A stretch of DNA of 64,000 nucleotides from Tritrichomonas foetus. Taxonomy: Eukaryota > Parabasalia > Tritrichomonadida > Tritrichomonadidae. Position 1 is the stretch's first letter. Each line of letters opens with the position of its first letter. A program made the translations under genes and the position numbers. The notes under the pieces are model-generated. The model had not been told where the DNA came from, did not search any database, and was given only the letters and a program-made list of their open reading frames with translations. Below, piece after piece: positions 40,201 through 49,800 of this stretch. The DNA lies in the NCBI GenBank assembly GCA_001839685.1, contig MLAK01000636.1, positions 23,287 to 87,286 of the forward strand, written 5' to 3'.

Positions 40201-42345
40201 CAAAATAACATAAAGCAAAATCAAAAGACAAAGAAAGTTTCTTCAGAAAGCGAAGAAGAAGAAGAAGAGGGTATTCATCAAAATAGTAAAAAATCACCTC
40301 CCCCTTATCAACAAAAGAAAAGAGTTGAAATCAGTGACGAGGATGAAGATGAGCTTATACCAAAGAAGAAAAAAAATAAATTAGATGAAGAAGAGGATGA
40401 AGAAGAAACTATTCATAAAAATGCAGAAAAACCAATTTCAAAAGGAAGAAATCATAAAAGAAAATTAATATCAAGTGAAGAAGATGATGATGAAGAAGCT
40501 AAAAAACTGACCAAAACAGATAAAATAAAACAACAAGCAAAGAAATTTATTTCAAGTGAAGAAGAAGAACAACAAGATTTAGCACGTAAAAAGAGACAAA
40601 AAAAGAAACCATTCATTGACGAAGAAGAAGAAGAGGAAATCAAAATTTCCGAAAAGAAAAATGTTCAAAATAAAAGGAAAGCGATCTTCAGCTCAAGTGA
40701 TGAAGAAGAAAAAGAATTTCCATCAAATAAAAACACTAAAATCAAGAAACCTGTTAAGAAACAGTTCAAAAATTATCAATCCGATGAAGAAGACGAAGAA
40801 GAACCACCAAAACAAAAATTAAATCAAAAAGGTAAACAGATTCAAAAGAAGCAGTTATTAAGTGAAGAGGAAGATGAAGAGGAGCTAAAACATAAACTCC
40901 CCAAAGGCAAAAGAACTCAAAAGAAATATTTGTTAAGCGATGAAGAAGAAGACGAAGAAATTACTATGAAAAAGAAACCTTCATTGAAGCAGAAGAAACA
41001 ACTATTAAAGAAACAAAGTGATTCAAGTGAAGAAGAAGAAATCCAGAAATCAACTCCAAAAGAAAAACAACATCAAATAAAGAAACAAATCTTAAGCAAA
41101 GACGAATACTCTTCCGAAGAAATTCCAGAAAAGAAGTCGCCAAAACCAATTAATAAGAAGAAACTTTTCTTCAATTCTGAAGAAGATTATAGTGAAGAAG
41201 AAAAATCACCAACTTCTAAAAATCAAAAACGTCAAACTCAAGAAGTAAACTCAAAGAAACGAAAATTCTTTAATTCAAGTGACAATGACGATGATGCTGA
41301 AGATTTACAAGAAAGTCCAAAACAAAAATCACTAAAGAAACGCAATGATGAAGAAGAAGACATTGACAAAAAGAAACCTATTAATAAGACAAGCCCAAAG
41401 AGAATCAATGTATGGAGCAGTGATGAAGAAAACAATGAAAACAAACAAAAACAAAACCATCTCAAATCTCCAAATAACCAACCTAATAAAAATTCTACAA
41501 ATAAAAACAAAAATAATGAATCTGATAATCATGAAGAAGATGAAGACAGTGATGATAAGCCATCACCATCACGTAGTGGAAGAAATAAGAATTCAACTAT
41601 TCAACTAATAAAGAAAACTGCAAAACAGCTTCTAGAGTCAAGTGAAAGTGAAGAAGTTGAAGAGAAAGAATCACCAAAGGAAAACTCTTCAAGCCGATCA
41701 AATAAACAATTAAACCAAAAACAAGATAAAATTTTAACATCCAAACATAGAAGAGCTCAAAAAGTTGATGAAAACCAAGAAGAAGAAGAAATTCTAGAAA
41801 TATCACCAAAATCACATTCAAATTCTAATTCACCTCTTCAGAGGCGAAAAACTGTATCGTCAAAACCATTCAATAAAAATTCACCATTTCTGTCTGATGA
41901 GGAAAATCAAGAAGACGAAAAATCATCTAAAATACAAAACCAGAGGAATTCAAAACTCAGAAAGACATTGAATTCTCAAAGAAATAGAATTGTTTTGGAT
42001 GATGATGATGAGGAAATAGAAAATGAAAATGAAGATAAAGATGAGGATGAGTTTTATAACAAGAATCAAAAACAAAATCGAAATAAAAACGAAAAAGAAT
42101 CATTTTCAAGAACGTCACCAAACATCAATCAAAATAAAAATTCTCCAAAAAGTTCCCCAAGAAACAGAAAAGTTATTGAAAGTGAATCTGAGTCAGATTC
42201 TGATGATGGTTATATAAAACCAGACTGGTCAAAGTTCCCGCTTCCTCAGGTTGGAAAAACTCGAGATCGCAAAGTGTTATTAAGAGTCAGTGAACAATTT
42301 AGTATGGCAAATGTTGTACATTCTTTGAAACATGATGGAAAATAA
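37210..42345 (+). CDS. CARMIL-like leucine-rich-repeat protein with a long acidic-basic repeat tail
   Basis: The protein has 1711 residues. About 1-120 looks like the PH-like domain of CARMIL proteins (NVFLSCEVTKMKDKKAQDKR, then CFWSDISDYKL). About 190-610 is an irregular leucine-rich-repeat solenoid (SLSLRGCKQSLQNI, IECIDVSKNKITNDGVPHLV). About 650-1660 is disordered and extremely charged. It holds roughly 27 degenerate units of a basic-hydrophobic-Ser-acidic motif (KKFISDSSDEEE, KRKAIFSSSDEEE, KKQLLSEEEDEEE). A short ordered-looking end follows (PDWSKFPLPQVGKTRDRKVL). CARMIL proteins regulate actin capping protein, but I see no clear capping-protein-interaction motif, so an actin role is inferred. 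The Ser-acidic units would suit casein kinase 2. Confidence 0.85.
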   Translation: MSEEKFQKATDLANKTSNNVFLSCEVTKMKDKKAQDKRILSITDLCAFFFKDGKSLLVESKCFWSDISDYKLDGEIIDMKFGKTQMRFKSEMTPTIDTTIKSVLTMQMTNDELKKLKIEPQKITNEGVFARYDQQLKKAKKPISNTQGTICLKTFLISNGKKFDFADIEKPDSIFIPIISSIFPLEKMEYLSIDKLDKKTDPWAEMAKYISLYQNLKHIEIHGAVNKKIKDFCNAAKKSTLKSLGFGGVELKSDAFSAIKDLSMDNVIQSIYLNNNVKNIKALLDFLKDNNYQMIFLEKIDAIKDLKPLFDTFTHLSSLSLRGCKQSLQNIFQFVTNTNMPNLRMIDVSANKADFTSPPEKLPYGLLRIDARGMKWKKENINSFLHFVLNRRWSKSGMRLYLSSTVLVECFLDDLTPTFESVTEHQLVELHWDKNPINKNFFDFVSKNKKLEYLSMGRIFSSDEDDKLAMKFAEVLQSLNRLKIFQMTGDGKSDNKASMIPILAALKNVKSIECIDVSKNKITNDGVPHLVDIINDCPKLKVLSFDNSEIENIDDINSIIEAGNARTPIDILYPISTITSLVSSKSITRPESRLLKRKFAIIQGQDLGDSEDVIPFCVKCNFDYNNEYPKYLNEQTEKLFAKEIPLEDPASVFPDNEDEPEPEQKSHHRQEPQSESDDAQENNQNEIKAEEQSESGNEYSIKKNKFADSESASKSKSSRAADQQAKKNKFIDSSSDQEEPVKSRNTTPKDEDNEYYSDAENNKEHVQPKKPTKFISDSSSNDKKPPKAQINKNKDKSNDYYSDENEQHSGSESESDHIKKSNSQTKPSSQVKPKKFISDSSDEEEKPHYKKGKLTNANEFSYSEDDERPKSKSVLNSKAKPPQSKPSKFVSDSDSDNHKYKNEKKPSKSKKEYSEEEEDQSEKKLNSKTKQVKPKKFETDSTSDEKVKASNKPTPRKSLFSSSDDEDNMTKYNSKNNATSKKKKLFNLGSSSSDEEAQNNIKQNQKTKKVSSESEEEEEEGIHQNSKKSPPPYQQKKRVEISDEDEDELIPKKKKNKLDEEEDEEETIHKNAEKPISKGRNHKRKLISSEEDDDEEAKKLTKTDKIKQQAKKFISSEEEEQQDLARKKRQKKKPFIDEEEEEEIKISEKKNVQNKRKAIFSSSDEEEKEFPSNKNTKIKKPVKKQFKNYQSDEEDEEEPPKQKLNQKGKQIQKKQLLSEEEDEEELKHKLPKGKRTQKKYLLSDEEEDEEITMKKKPSLKQKKQLLKKQSDSSEEEEIQKSTPKEKQHQIKKQILSKDEYSSEEIPEKKSPKPINKKKLFFNSEEDYSEEEKSPTSKNQKRQTQEVNSKKRKFFNSSDNDDDAEDLQESPKQKSLKKRNDEEEDIDKKKPINKTSPKRINVWSSDEENNENKQKQNHLKSPNNQPNKNSTNKNKNNESDNHEEDEDSDDKPSPSRSGRNKNSTIQLIKKTAKQLLESSESEEVEEKESPKENSSSRSNKQLNQKQDKILTSKHRRAQKVDENQEEEEILEISPKSHSNSNSPLQRRKTVSSKPFNKNSPFLSDEENQEDEKSSKIQNQRNSKLRKTLNSQRNRIVLDDDDEEIENENEDKDEDEFYNKNQKQNRNKNEKESFSRTSPNINQNKNSPKSSPRNRKVIESESESDSDDGYIKPDWSKFPLPQVGKTRDRKVLLRVSEQFSMANVVHSLKHDGK
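39160..42200 (+). repeat. Coding repeat region, about 27 diverged Ser/acidic units
   Basis: Within the CARMIL-like gene, a unit of about 25-45 codons recurs: two or three basic residues, one or two hydrophobics, Ser/Asp, then a run of Asp/Glu, followed by a Lys/Gln/Asn spacer. GAA/GAT/AAA codon runs make the DNA purine-rich on the plus strand. Confidence 0.75.
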
Positions 42346-42699
42346 TCACCTAATTACTATTTTTTGAATATTATTTATAATAAATTAAAGGAAACGAAGC
42401 GAACTATTATTAATATTTTAATTATTAGAAAGTTACTTTCATTTTCGATGAAAACAAATTTAACACGCATTCCAAGTTTTGTTAAAATTATATTGTAACA
42501 ATATTAATTAGATGCCTATATTATGTCAAATTCCGTATTTTATGATCAACTTTGCTGCACATAATATTATGAGATATTCACGAAAATTCAATAAAAAGAA
42601 AATTTAATCAACCGAAATCAATAATACAGAGAATAACCTTTAATGTACCTTAATCTTTTTTGAATAGATATTCATTTTTGACTTTTTTTTAATCTGAAC

Positions 42700-42754
42700 A
42701 AAAAGTGCATCTTCATCGAAAAAGTGCCGTTTCATCGAAAAAGTTAGGCGATCG
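42700..42754. repeat. 19-bp tandem repeat, about 2.9 copies
   Basis: Units begin at 42700, 42719 and 42738. The first two are AAAAAGTGCATCTTCATCG and AAAAAGTGCCGTTTCATCG, and the third starts AAAAAGTTAGG. Each starts with an AAAAAGT core like the recurrent octamer. Confidence 0.8.
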
Positions 42755-43109
42755 AAAGGATATCAATTTTGATCACCATTGATTTTTAAACCAATCAATA
42801 TTGAAATTGCATTCTTAAACATCAATCGTTCCAAGCGAGTCCAATACATATATTAAATAAATAATATGAAGAATTTTAGAAATATGGTTCAGAGTTCGGC
42901 GGGCGTGGCATATTTATCATCCTATTTTTACCAACATTCATTAATTCATGAAATCATTGCTTTTCAGATTAGAATCGGGTATATATATATTTTGATAATG
43001 ATGAGGAAATTCTAGTTTTACTTACAATATTAAATCAATAAAATAAAATAATTTGTGATACTGATTCAAATTTTTGATATTGCAATTGAAGTGATTTCAG
43101 AAATTTGTT

Positions 43110-43117
43110 TAAAGATC
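43110..43117 (+). repeat. Left 8-bp target-site duplication (TAAAGATC)
   Basis: Identical to 44214-44221. It abuts the left terminal inverted repeat of the second element. Confidence 0.85.
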
Positions 43118-43227
43118 AGATGTATACAAACCAAATAGTCTTAACGTACGAAATCACTAAAATGATCCTTATNATCAGTATTACTTAATNCCATCAGTCA
43201 AAAATCAAAACCCAAATAGCTAAAAGA

Positions 43228-43326
43228 ATGACGAAAATTTCCCTTATCGCAAACTTCGCAAATGGCCGAATTCAAAAATATTTCGAAAATGATTCTGAAG
43301 AAGCTATTGTTTCAGTTTTCGGGTGA
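43228..43326 (+). pseudogene. Short coding-like ORF inside the second element
   Basis: 32 codons from ATG (MTKISLIANFANGRIQKYF...) with ordinary codon choice, ending at TGA. It looks like the 5' end of a broken gene. I do not recognise it, and it could be chance. Confidence 0.25.
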
Positions 43327-43619
43327 ACAGCTTTCAGTCAATTGTTAAATCTATTTTTTATAGTTATGAGCCATATTTATTCATAGTTTTGAAATTTTGC
43401 AACAATTAAACCGAAAAAAGAGCGATTTTGGAGAAAGCCTAAAAAAAAATTGTGAGAAGCTTTTTTTCCAAGAATCACAAAGATTATAATACTGCTTCCC
43501 ATAATTCTATTTACACTTCTTCTATCGATTTTTAATTAAAAATCGCGAAAATTTTGATAGTTTTAACTCAGTGATGTTGAATTAATTCAATTTCCATTTG
43601 ACAAATATGAATGTATTGA

Positions 43620-43835
43620 AATCTTTTCTGTCATAAAATTTTAGTATATGAAGAAAATAGACTGGCAGTCCTCAACAGCACATTCTCAAGCAGGGATACA
43701 GATACAACGATTGAAAGACCAAATCAAGAAAAATGGAACCCAATATGTTTTTTTCCAGGCTCGATGCCAAGTGAATTTTCTGATGACTCGCCATTTAGAT
43801 GGCAAAACATTCGTAATCTTCTCATTGATGCCTAA
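43620..43835 (+). pseudogene. Coding-like fragment without a start inside the second element
   Basis: 71 codons are open from the TGA at 43617 to the TAA at 43833. The later part reads like protein (CFFPGSMPSEFSDDSPFRWQ), and codon use is less AT-biased than the flanks. There is no ATG near the start. It may be the 3' remnant of the gene whose start is at 43228. Confidence 0.25.
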
Positions 43836-44213
43836 ATTTTTTTTATTTATATCAAAATTATTAATATTTTTTTTATACTTCATTTTTGTATTTTGGAAAA
43901 CATTATAATTTTCGATGGAGGGTCATATGATAATAAAAAGCACGATTTATGATAAGAAATAATCAAGATATTAATGCTATAAAATCACTTTTTATCTCAA
44001 TAATTCTCAGAAATTTCTGTGGGGTTTATTTTTTTCTCACAATTTTTTTATGGATTTGGTTTTCTCTGTATCTTGATTTTTAAATTATAATATTTATATA
44101 TTATTAATAGGATTACAATTAAATAATTTTTAGATAACTATAATATCAACAATTATTCATTTAGATCTCTCAATAGTCTTCTACATCTAGAGCTAGTTAG
44201 TTTGTATACATCT

Positions 44214-44221
44214 TAAAGATC
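44214..44221 (+). repeat. Right 8-bp target-site duplication (TAAAGATC)
   Basis: Identical to 43110-43117. Confidence 0.85.
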
Positions 44222-45159
44222 AGTTCATTTTTACATTTTTCCAAGCTTGCTTGACCAATTTTGAAAAATCAATTACCATTCAAAAATTGATAATATAGGC
44301 CAGGTAAATGCTGAAAAATTTACATTTTTATTTTTGTCGATTTTTTTTTTCTGAATGATATTTGAGACATGTCCCTGATATTTTTTATTCAAAAAACATA
44401 ACTGCTATTAAAAAGTTTCATAAGTCATTTCACATGAAAAGTTTCTCAACTTTTAAGAAATGACAAATCATTCAATTTCAAAGTTCATTCATTTTCTCAA
44501 CAATCTTGATCATAATTAGCTTGATTTTTTTCTGATATTTAAAGATAAGCAAGAAATTTTTCCGTATGTAATCTTATCGATAAATTCTCAACTTTCATTT
44601 TCTTAAAGAATTAGTCATATAAACTCAGTAACTCCACGAATTTCATAAAACTTTTTTCTCATTACAACCTTTCAATTTTTTCAATGTTAATTTTATTTCT
44701 TTGATTTTACCAAATGACTTGGCTAATTGATCAATTTTTAACTGATATCACAAAATATTGATTTTTCCATTTGTAGCACAAGATGGTAAATCAGAATATA
44801 GATTTAGAGCATATTTTTATTGATTGCAACTGAGAAAATTCTAGAGGAGAAAAAAATAGAATGATTGAAATAGATTGAATAGAATTATGAATATATTGAA
44901 TTATTTTCAGAAAATATATTGAAAAATAAATTGAACCAATTGACACCAGATTTTTCTGAAAATCTTTTGAGCGTTTTGAATTACTTTGCAATACCATAGA
45001 AAAAGTTAAACTATTTTCGAAAAGAGAAAATATTGAAAATTAGTGTAACTTTGGAAATTTTTCTCAATAACCATGAATAAAATCAATGATTACACAAAAA
45101 AATTCAAAAGATTAATTAAAAGATCACATTTCATTTTTTTTCTTTTCAACCAAAGTGAG
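44222..45159. other. Intergenic before the HMG-box gene
   Basis: There is no gene. It has AAAAAGTT at 45000-45007. An in-frame ATG at 45073 would add 29 residues to the HMG protein but is not preferred. Confidence 0.5.
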
Positions 45160-45747
45160 ATGAGCTACGAGTCGAGCAGGAAGCGCAGTGCTTGGAACTT
45201 CTTTCTCAAAGAAAAATGCGCCGAACTCAAAGAGCAATTTCCAGATGCCCAACTGAATGAGCTTTCTCAGCGCGCAGGCGAAATATGGAAAAACATGACG
45301 CAGGAAGAACGAGAAACGTATGAACGAATGTCAGTCAACGATAAAGCGAGACGTGATGAAATAGCTCGTGAGAAATATATCGAAAAGAAGAAGGCAGAGA
45401 GAAAAAAGTCAGGCAATGATACTTTCGATATCAGCAAAAGCCCGTATTTCTTATTCATGAATGAAATGCATGCCGAAATTAAAGAAAACGAACCAACAAT
45501 GAATTATGATGCCAGATGTGATGTGATCCTGACATTATGGAATGAAATGACCATTGAAGAGAGAGAAAGATATAACTATGATGATCTCGATGAAAGTGAT
45601 GAAGAAAATCTCGGAAAAAGAAAAAGCAAAAAAGTGAAACACACCGATTCTTCCTCTGATGACGATGATGAGAGTTCTGGTCGATATTTTGACGAGGAAG
45701 AGGAAGAGCCTGATAGTGATACCACTAGTGATGATGATTATAAATAA
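45160..45747 (+). CDS. HMG-box chromatin protein with an acidic tail (HMGB-like)
   Basis: The protein has 195 residues from ATG 45160. Box 1 (about 8-75) reads RSAWNFFLKEKCAELKEQFP, then AGEIWKNMTQEERETYERMS, a canonical HMG box that bends DNA. A second, shorter box-like segment (about 100-150) has SPYFLFMNEMHAEI and LTLWNEMTIEERERY. The tail is Ser/Asp/Glu-rich (SSSDDDDESS, EEEEEPDSD), the two-box plus acidic-tail plan of HMGB proteins. I prefer 45160 to the upstream ATG at 45073. It starts exactly at the HMGB-type leader, composition shifts there, and TTTTCAACC just before it resembles a trichomonad initiator with the usual short 5' leader. It is probably nuclear. Confidence 0.88.
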   Translation: MSYESSRKRSAWNFFLKEKCAELKEQFPDAQLNELSQRAGEIWKNMTQEERETYERMSVNDKARRDEIAREKYIEKKKAERKKSGNDTFDISKSPYFLFMNEMHAEIKENEPTMNYDARCDVILTLWNEMTIEERERYNYDDLDESDEENLGKRKSKKVKHTDSSSDDDDESSGRYFDEEEEEPDSDTTSDDDYK

Positions 45748-45923
45748 TTATAAAAAAAAAAAAATTGGAATCATTTCCAAAAAAAAAAACTGAAAAAAAT
45801 CATTCTTTTGACGTGAAAATTGAACCAAAATGTAGTGGAAATTGCTTATCAGCTGTGTATTCAATCGGAAATGAAAAAATTCATAAACAAGTAGTTCCAA
45901 AACTCCTTTTTTGAGAACAATTC

Positions 45924-45982
<59 letters not shown>

Positions 45983-46874
45983 GCTGATTTTTCATCATCT
46001 TTGTTTTTGAGAGAAATTCGAACTCTCAGAAAGAAAAGATTGGGGAAAGGAAATAAATAGTATGAGAGGATGAAATAGAAGTTCTACAATATCTTAATTT
46101 TCATGAAATGAATGGATGATAAAGATATAGAAATGGAAAATAATATTTTGGAAAAAAAATTTTGGGAAAAATTTCGCTCTGGTATTTTTCAATTATTGAA
46201 TACAAGACAATAATAAGGAAACATTCGTACTTATTATATTTTGCATCTAAAAATGTTTCAAAAATTATTTCGGAAATTTTTCCATTTTGTATTTCAACAA
46301 AAATTTTTAAAGATTTCTGTAGTATAATCATGGTATAATTATATAAAACATTACATTATTCTTTCCATTCATAGGATACTATTTTCACATGTTGATGATC
46401 TAACGATCAATCAATAATTACATATTTTATTTTGATCAATGATAGCGAAATTATTTCAAAAATTTGATAAGTTTCATAAACATATTGAACATTGAATGAA
46501 CAGATCATTGAAAAAAAATTATTCAATTTCATTTCTTTATAATTGAATTTTTGTAAGTATTTGAAAAAATTGTTAGAAATAAAAAAAAACAATAATCATC
46601 AAGAATAAACATTTAAGCATCCTTTAGGTTTCAGAAATCATAATTATGTTGATAGGCATACTAATATAGTCATTTATTCATTACGGACATAAAATCCCAC
46701 TTTTCGGATTACCCAAAAAATGATCGGAAACCAATAAAATGAAATAGGAAATAGATTACAAATTATTACACAAAAGACATAAGGTAAAAGTGATTAGAGG
46801 AAAAAAATATTTATATAATATTATATTCTATATTAATAATAATAAAAGATAGTGAATATTAAAAAATTTAAATT
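45748..46874. other. Convergent intergenic spacer with a very long poly-T
   Basis: It lies between the 3' ends of the HMG-box and pseudokinase genes. There is no gene. A 57-T run is at 45925-45981, and two short A runs follow the HMG stop. Confidence 0.6.
45925..45981. repeat. Poly-T tract (57 T)
   Basis: Longest homopolymer in the window. Its true length is uncertain in any assembly. Confidence 0.9.
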
Positions 46875-49800
46875 TCATTCCAAATAGCTTTCAATTAAAT
46901 CAACAATTTCCTGTTTTTCATGTTTCGCTGCTATTTCTAGTGGACTTTCGCCATAATAATTATCAATTCTCAAGAGTTTTCGAATTTCCTTCATTTTCAA
47001 AATTTCATCAAGCGTGTCAAAGTTCCCCAAAGCCGCCAATCTTGTCAAAATAGTTTCTTGACCACCACCAGTAATTGCTTCAATGAGCATGCTCTTCCAA
47101 AGCTTTCTAGTCATAAATCTCAACACTCCTGTGTTTCCACGCTCACATAATTCATAAAATACACTTTTTTCATCTTCATCTTCATCATTAAAAGGTGGTA
47201 ATTTATCATTATCCAAATTTTCTTCATTTTGTTGTACATTAATATGATTATCTTCTATTTTGTCTTTTGGATGATTGAATAACTTAATTGAATAGACAAA
47301 ATCAGATAAAATACCAGCAACAATAACTTTGTGTAAGTCATCAATTTTTGTTTCAAATTCTTCTTCTTTCTCTTGCTCATTTTTATTGTTTTGCTCTTCT
47401 TCTGGCGGCTTCGGGAAAGAAAGTTCTGACATGAGGGCAGCAATTCCTGATGAACGCTGTGTGTTTTCTTTCATTGAAGCACTCGCAAGTCTTTCACGTT
47501 CAAGATCTGCAACCATGTCAAAGAAATTCAATTTCTTTTCAGGAATTCCAAATTCCGGTGATTTTTCTATCTTAGTAGTATCCAATTTTGGTTCGATTTT
47601 CTTTTTATCTCCATCCAAGTTTTCTTTTGTTTCTGGTTTCTTTTCAACTTTATTGTCAAGTTTATTGCCAGTTGAATTTTCTTGTTTGTTTTCAGACTGA
47701 GGTGTTGCCTGTTTCTCTTTTTGGTTCCTGAGTTTCATGATTAAAGAAGTGATTGGTCTTCCTTCAACGAGAGAATCAAGTAATTCTTTACGGTGGAATA
47801 TTGCTGCATATTCAGCAGCGACTTGATAATCAAGATCTCCATCCTCTTCAAGTTTAGCTAATACACTCAATTCTCCCGACGCCGCAGCGTAAGCAGAAAC
47901 AGTCAAACATTCATCATCAAAAACTGCTGCATCTGCTGCATTTTCCATTAAATAACAGAAGCACTTTTCAGCACCATAAAAAGCAGCGTAAGAAATTAAA
48001 GATGGTCTTCGATCCATCATTGAGGACAATTCAAAGAATGATGGTTCAATTTTTGTATTTACAGTAACTTTTTTATTTTCTATCATTATTCTCTTTAATT
48101 CTAATAAATTATCAGTTCGAAGAGCAATTGTCAGTTTATTTGGATTTCCATTTTTTCGATTTTTAATGATATACTCATCTGAAATTAACGTGTTATCTTT
48201 TGCTTTTTTATCGCTTTTTGAATAATAGTAATCCAAATCTAGTTTACGATGTGGACGAACTTCGGGAAACCAAAGTTCTACATATTTATTGAAATTATTG
48301 GAATTTTTACGCATAAAATTGACAGCTCTGGTAAAGTATTCTATAGTGAACATGAAGTTTTCAATGCACAATTCAATAAACATAAACCTTGATCTGTTTC
48401 TGCTTAAATTTGAACAGCATTCCTCAATTAATAAATCACGGAATCTATTTTGAAGAATTGGTTCATCATCACCAATTAAGAAATGAAGTGAAGTTGCCAT
48501 ATTTGCAAGTGGAAGAAGGTTCAATGGTCGATAATCAACTGCTAGCATAATATTATGAACAAGTTTATAAATGGATTTAACTTCAGCTGCTGTAGAAGCA
48601 AGATTTTGGGCAAGAACTGGTGCCGTTTCATTTGTAACATTAAAAATTGCTTCTTGGAAGGATACAAATGCATTAAATTCATTACCAAATGAATCAATCG
48701 GGATTTCATCAAAAGAATCTGATGTTAGAAGTTCATTATCTTTTTTAACTAATTTTGAATAATGCAAATAACCATCTTTAATTCCTAAATCGCCGGCTTT
48801 TTTATAATAAAATGCTCGTTCTTTCAGATTGTATGTCATAAAAGCATAGAGATATGAACTGTGTGGATTTTGTAAATCAGCTGCTTTTTTGATATTTGAA
48901 AGATATAATTTTCTGAATTGTTTATCAAAGAAAATAATGGAGGGGAAAGGTAACATTTCTTTAATTTTTGGTTTGGTTAAAATTGCGGCTTCTGTTAACA
49001 AAGATTGAGCATTATCATCACCTTCTTCTTCTTCCTCTTCTTCTCTATCATTTTCTTTTTTAGTTTTTTCTTTTTGACTCAAATCTTCTTCATGTTCTTC
49101 AATTTTCTTCAGTCCAAGAAGATTTAATGCGAATGGGCATTTTTCAGATGCACTTTTTTCAATATATTCAATGCTTTTAGTTTTCATTCCGTATAAAAAC
49201 ATGGCGAGCGAGTCTCCTTCATCTGCTATTTCTTTGAGTATGTTTTCATCATTTGAATACATTCCAAAATTCACTAAATAGTTATTAGCTCCTTTTCCTT
49301 TTTCAAGATATTCTTCTACTTTATTATTTTTATTTTTGGCATAAGAAATAATTGCTAAATCTATGGAGGCTTTTTTCTTTTCTTCTTCGTTTGATGTTTC
49401 TAATTCTAAAACTTTTTCAAAATAAGGTTCACACTTAAGATAAAGTGATGGTTTATTTGATGAAGATCGTGCAACATTTAATAAATCTGGTAAAAATTCA
49501 TTTAATCCATTATCAACTGCCATTGAATAATATTTCAGTATGTCTCTTTCAACATTTTCATAATTTTCACTCAAACTTTTTGCGTATAAATACATTGATG
49601 AAGTATCACCTAAATCAGCAGCAGCTCTCAATAAATTTGTGTAATCTCTGTTCATGATTTTATACAATTCAATCAGTTTTAAAACAGCATTCAAATTATC
49701 TTCCTTTTTAGCAGCTTCAATCAAGAATTTTTCGGCTTCTTGAAACATTTCATACACTTTGTTGTTTTCTTCACTTTCTTTATTTTCTTCATTGTTATCC

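Larger units (their letters stand above)
42346..43117. other. Intergenic left of the second mobile element
   Basis: It contains a 19-bp tandem repeat (42700-42754). A 43-codon ORF at 42884-43015 starts with an unusually GC-rich patch (GTTCGGCGGGCGTGGC). I cannot call it a gene. Confidence 0.5.
43118..44213. mobile_element. Non-autonomous DNA transposon, 1096 bp, same family type as 26061-26941
   Basis: A perfect 14-bp inverted repeat bounds it: AGATGTATACAAAC at 43118-43131 and GTTTGTATACATCT at 44200-44213. A perfect 8-bp duplication TAAAGATC flanks both ends. The terminus matches that of the element at 26061 at 10 of 15 positions, with shared core GTAYACAA. Two ambiguous bases (43173 and 43190) lie inside. 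There is no transposase, and the interior is unlike the first element. Two coding-like scraps are present (43228-43326 and 43620-43835). It sits between the CARMIL-like and HMG-box genes. Confidence 0.8.

Noticed and set aside
39792..41821. Several minus-strand ORFs rich in Ser/Leu/Phe
   Set aside because: Antisense shadows of the GAA/GAT-rich CARMIL-like tail.
43648..43908. 86-codon ORF from ATG 43648
   Set aside because: The end is homopolymer-driven (Phe/Ile runs); the alternative frame to TAA 43833 looks more coding-like.
45073..45159. N-terminal extension of the HMG-box protein from the upstream ATG
   Set aside because: The added 29 residues look non-conserved and AT-driven; an initiator-like site lies between the two ATGs.
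45925..45981. Poly-T as the tail of a retroposed cDNA on the minus strand
   Set aside because: No coding-like sequence beside it and no flanking target duplication found.
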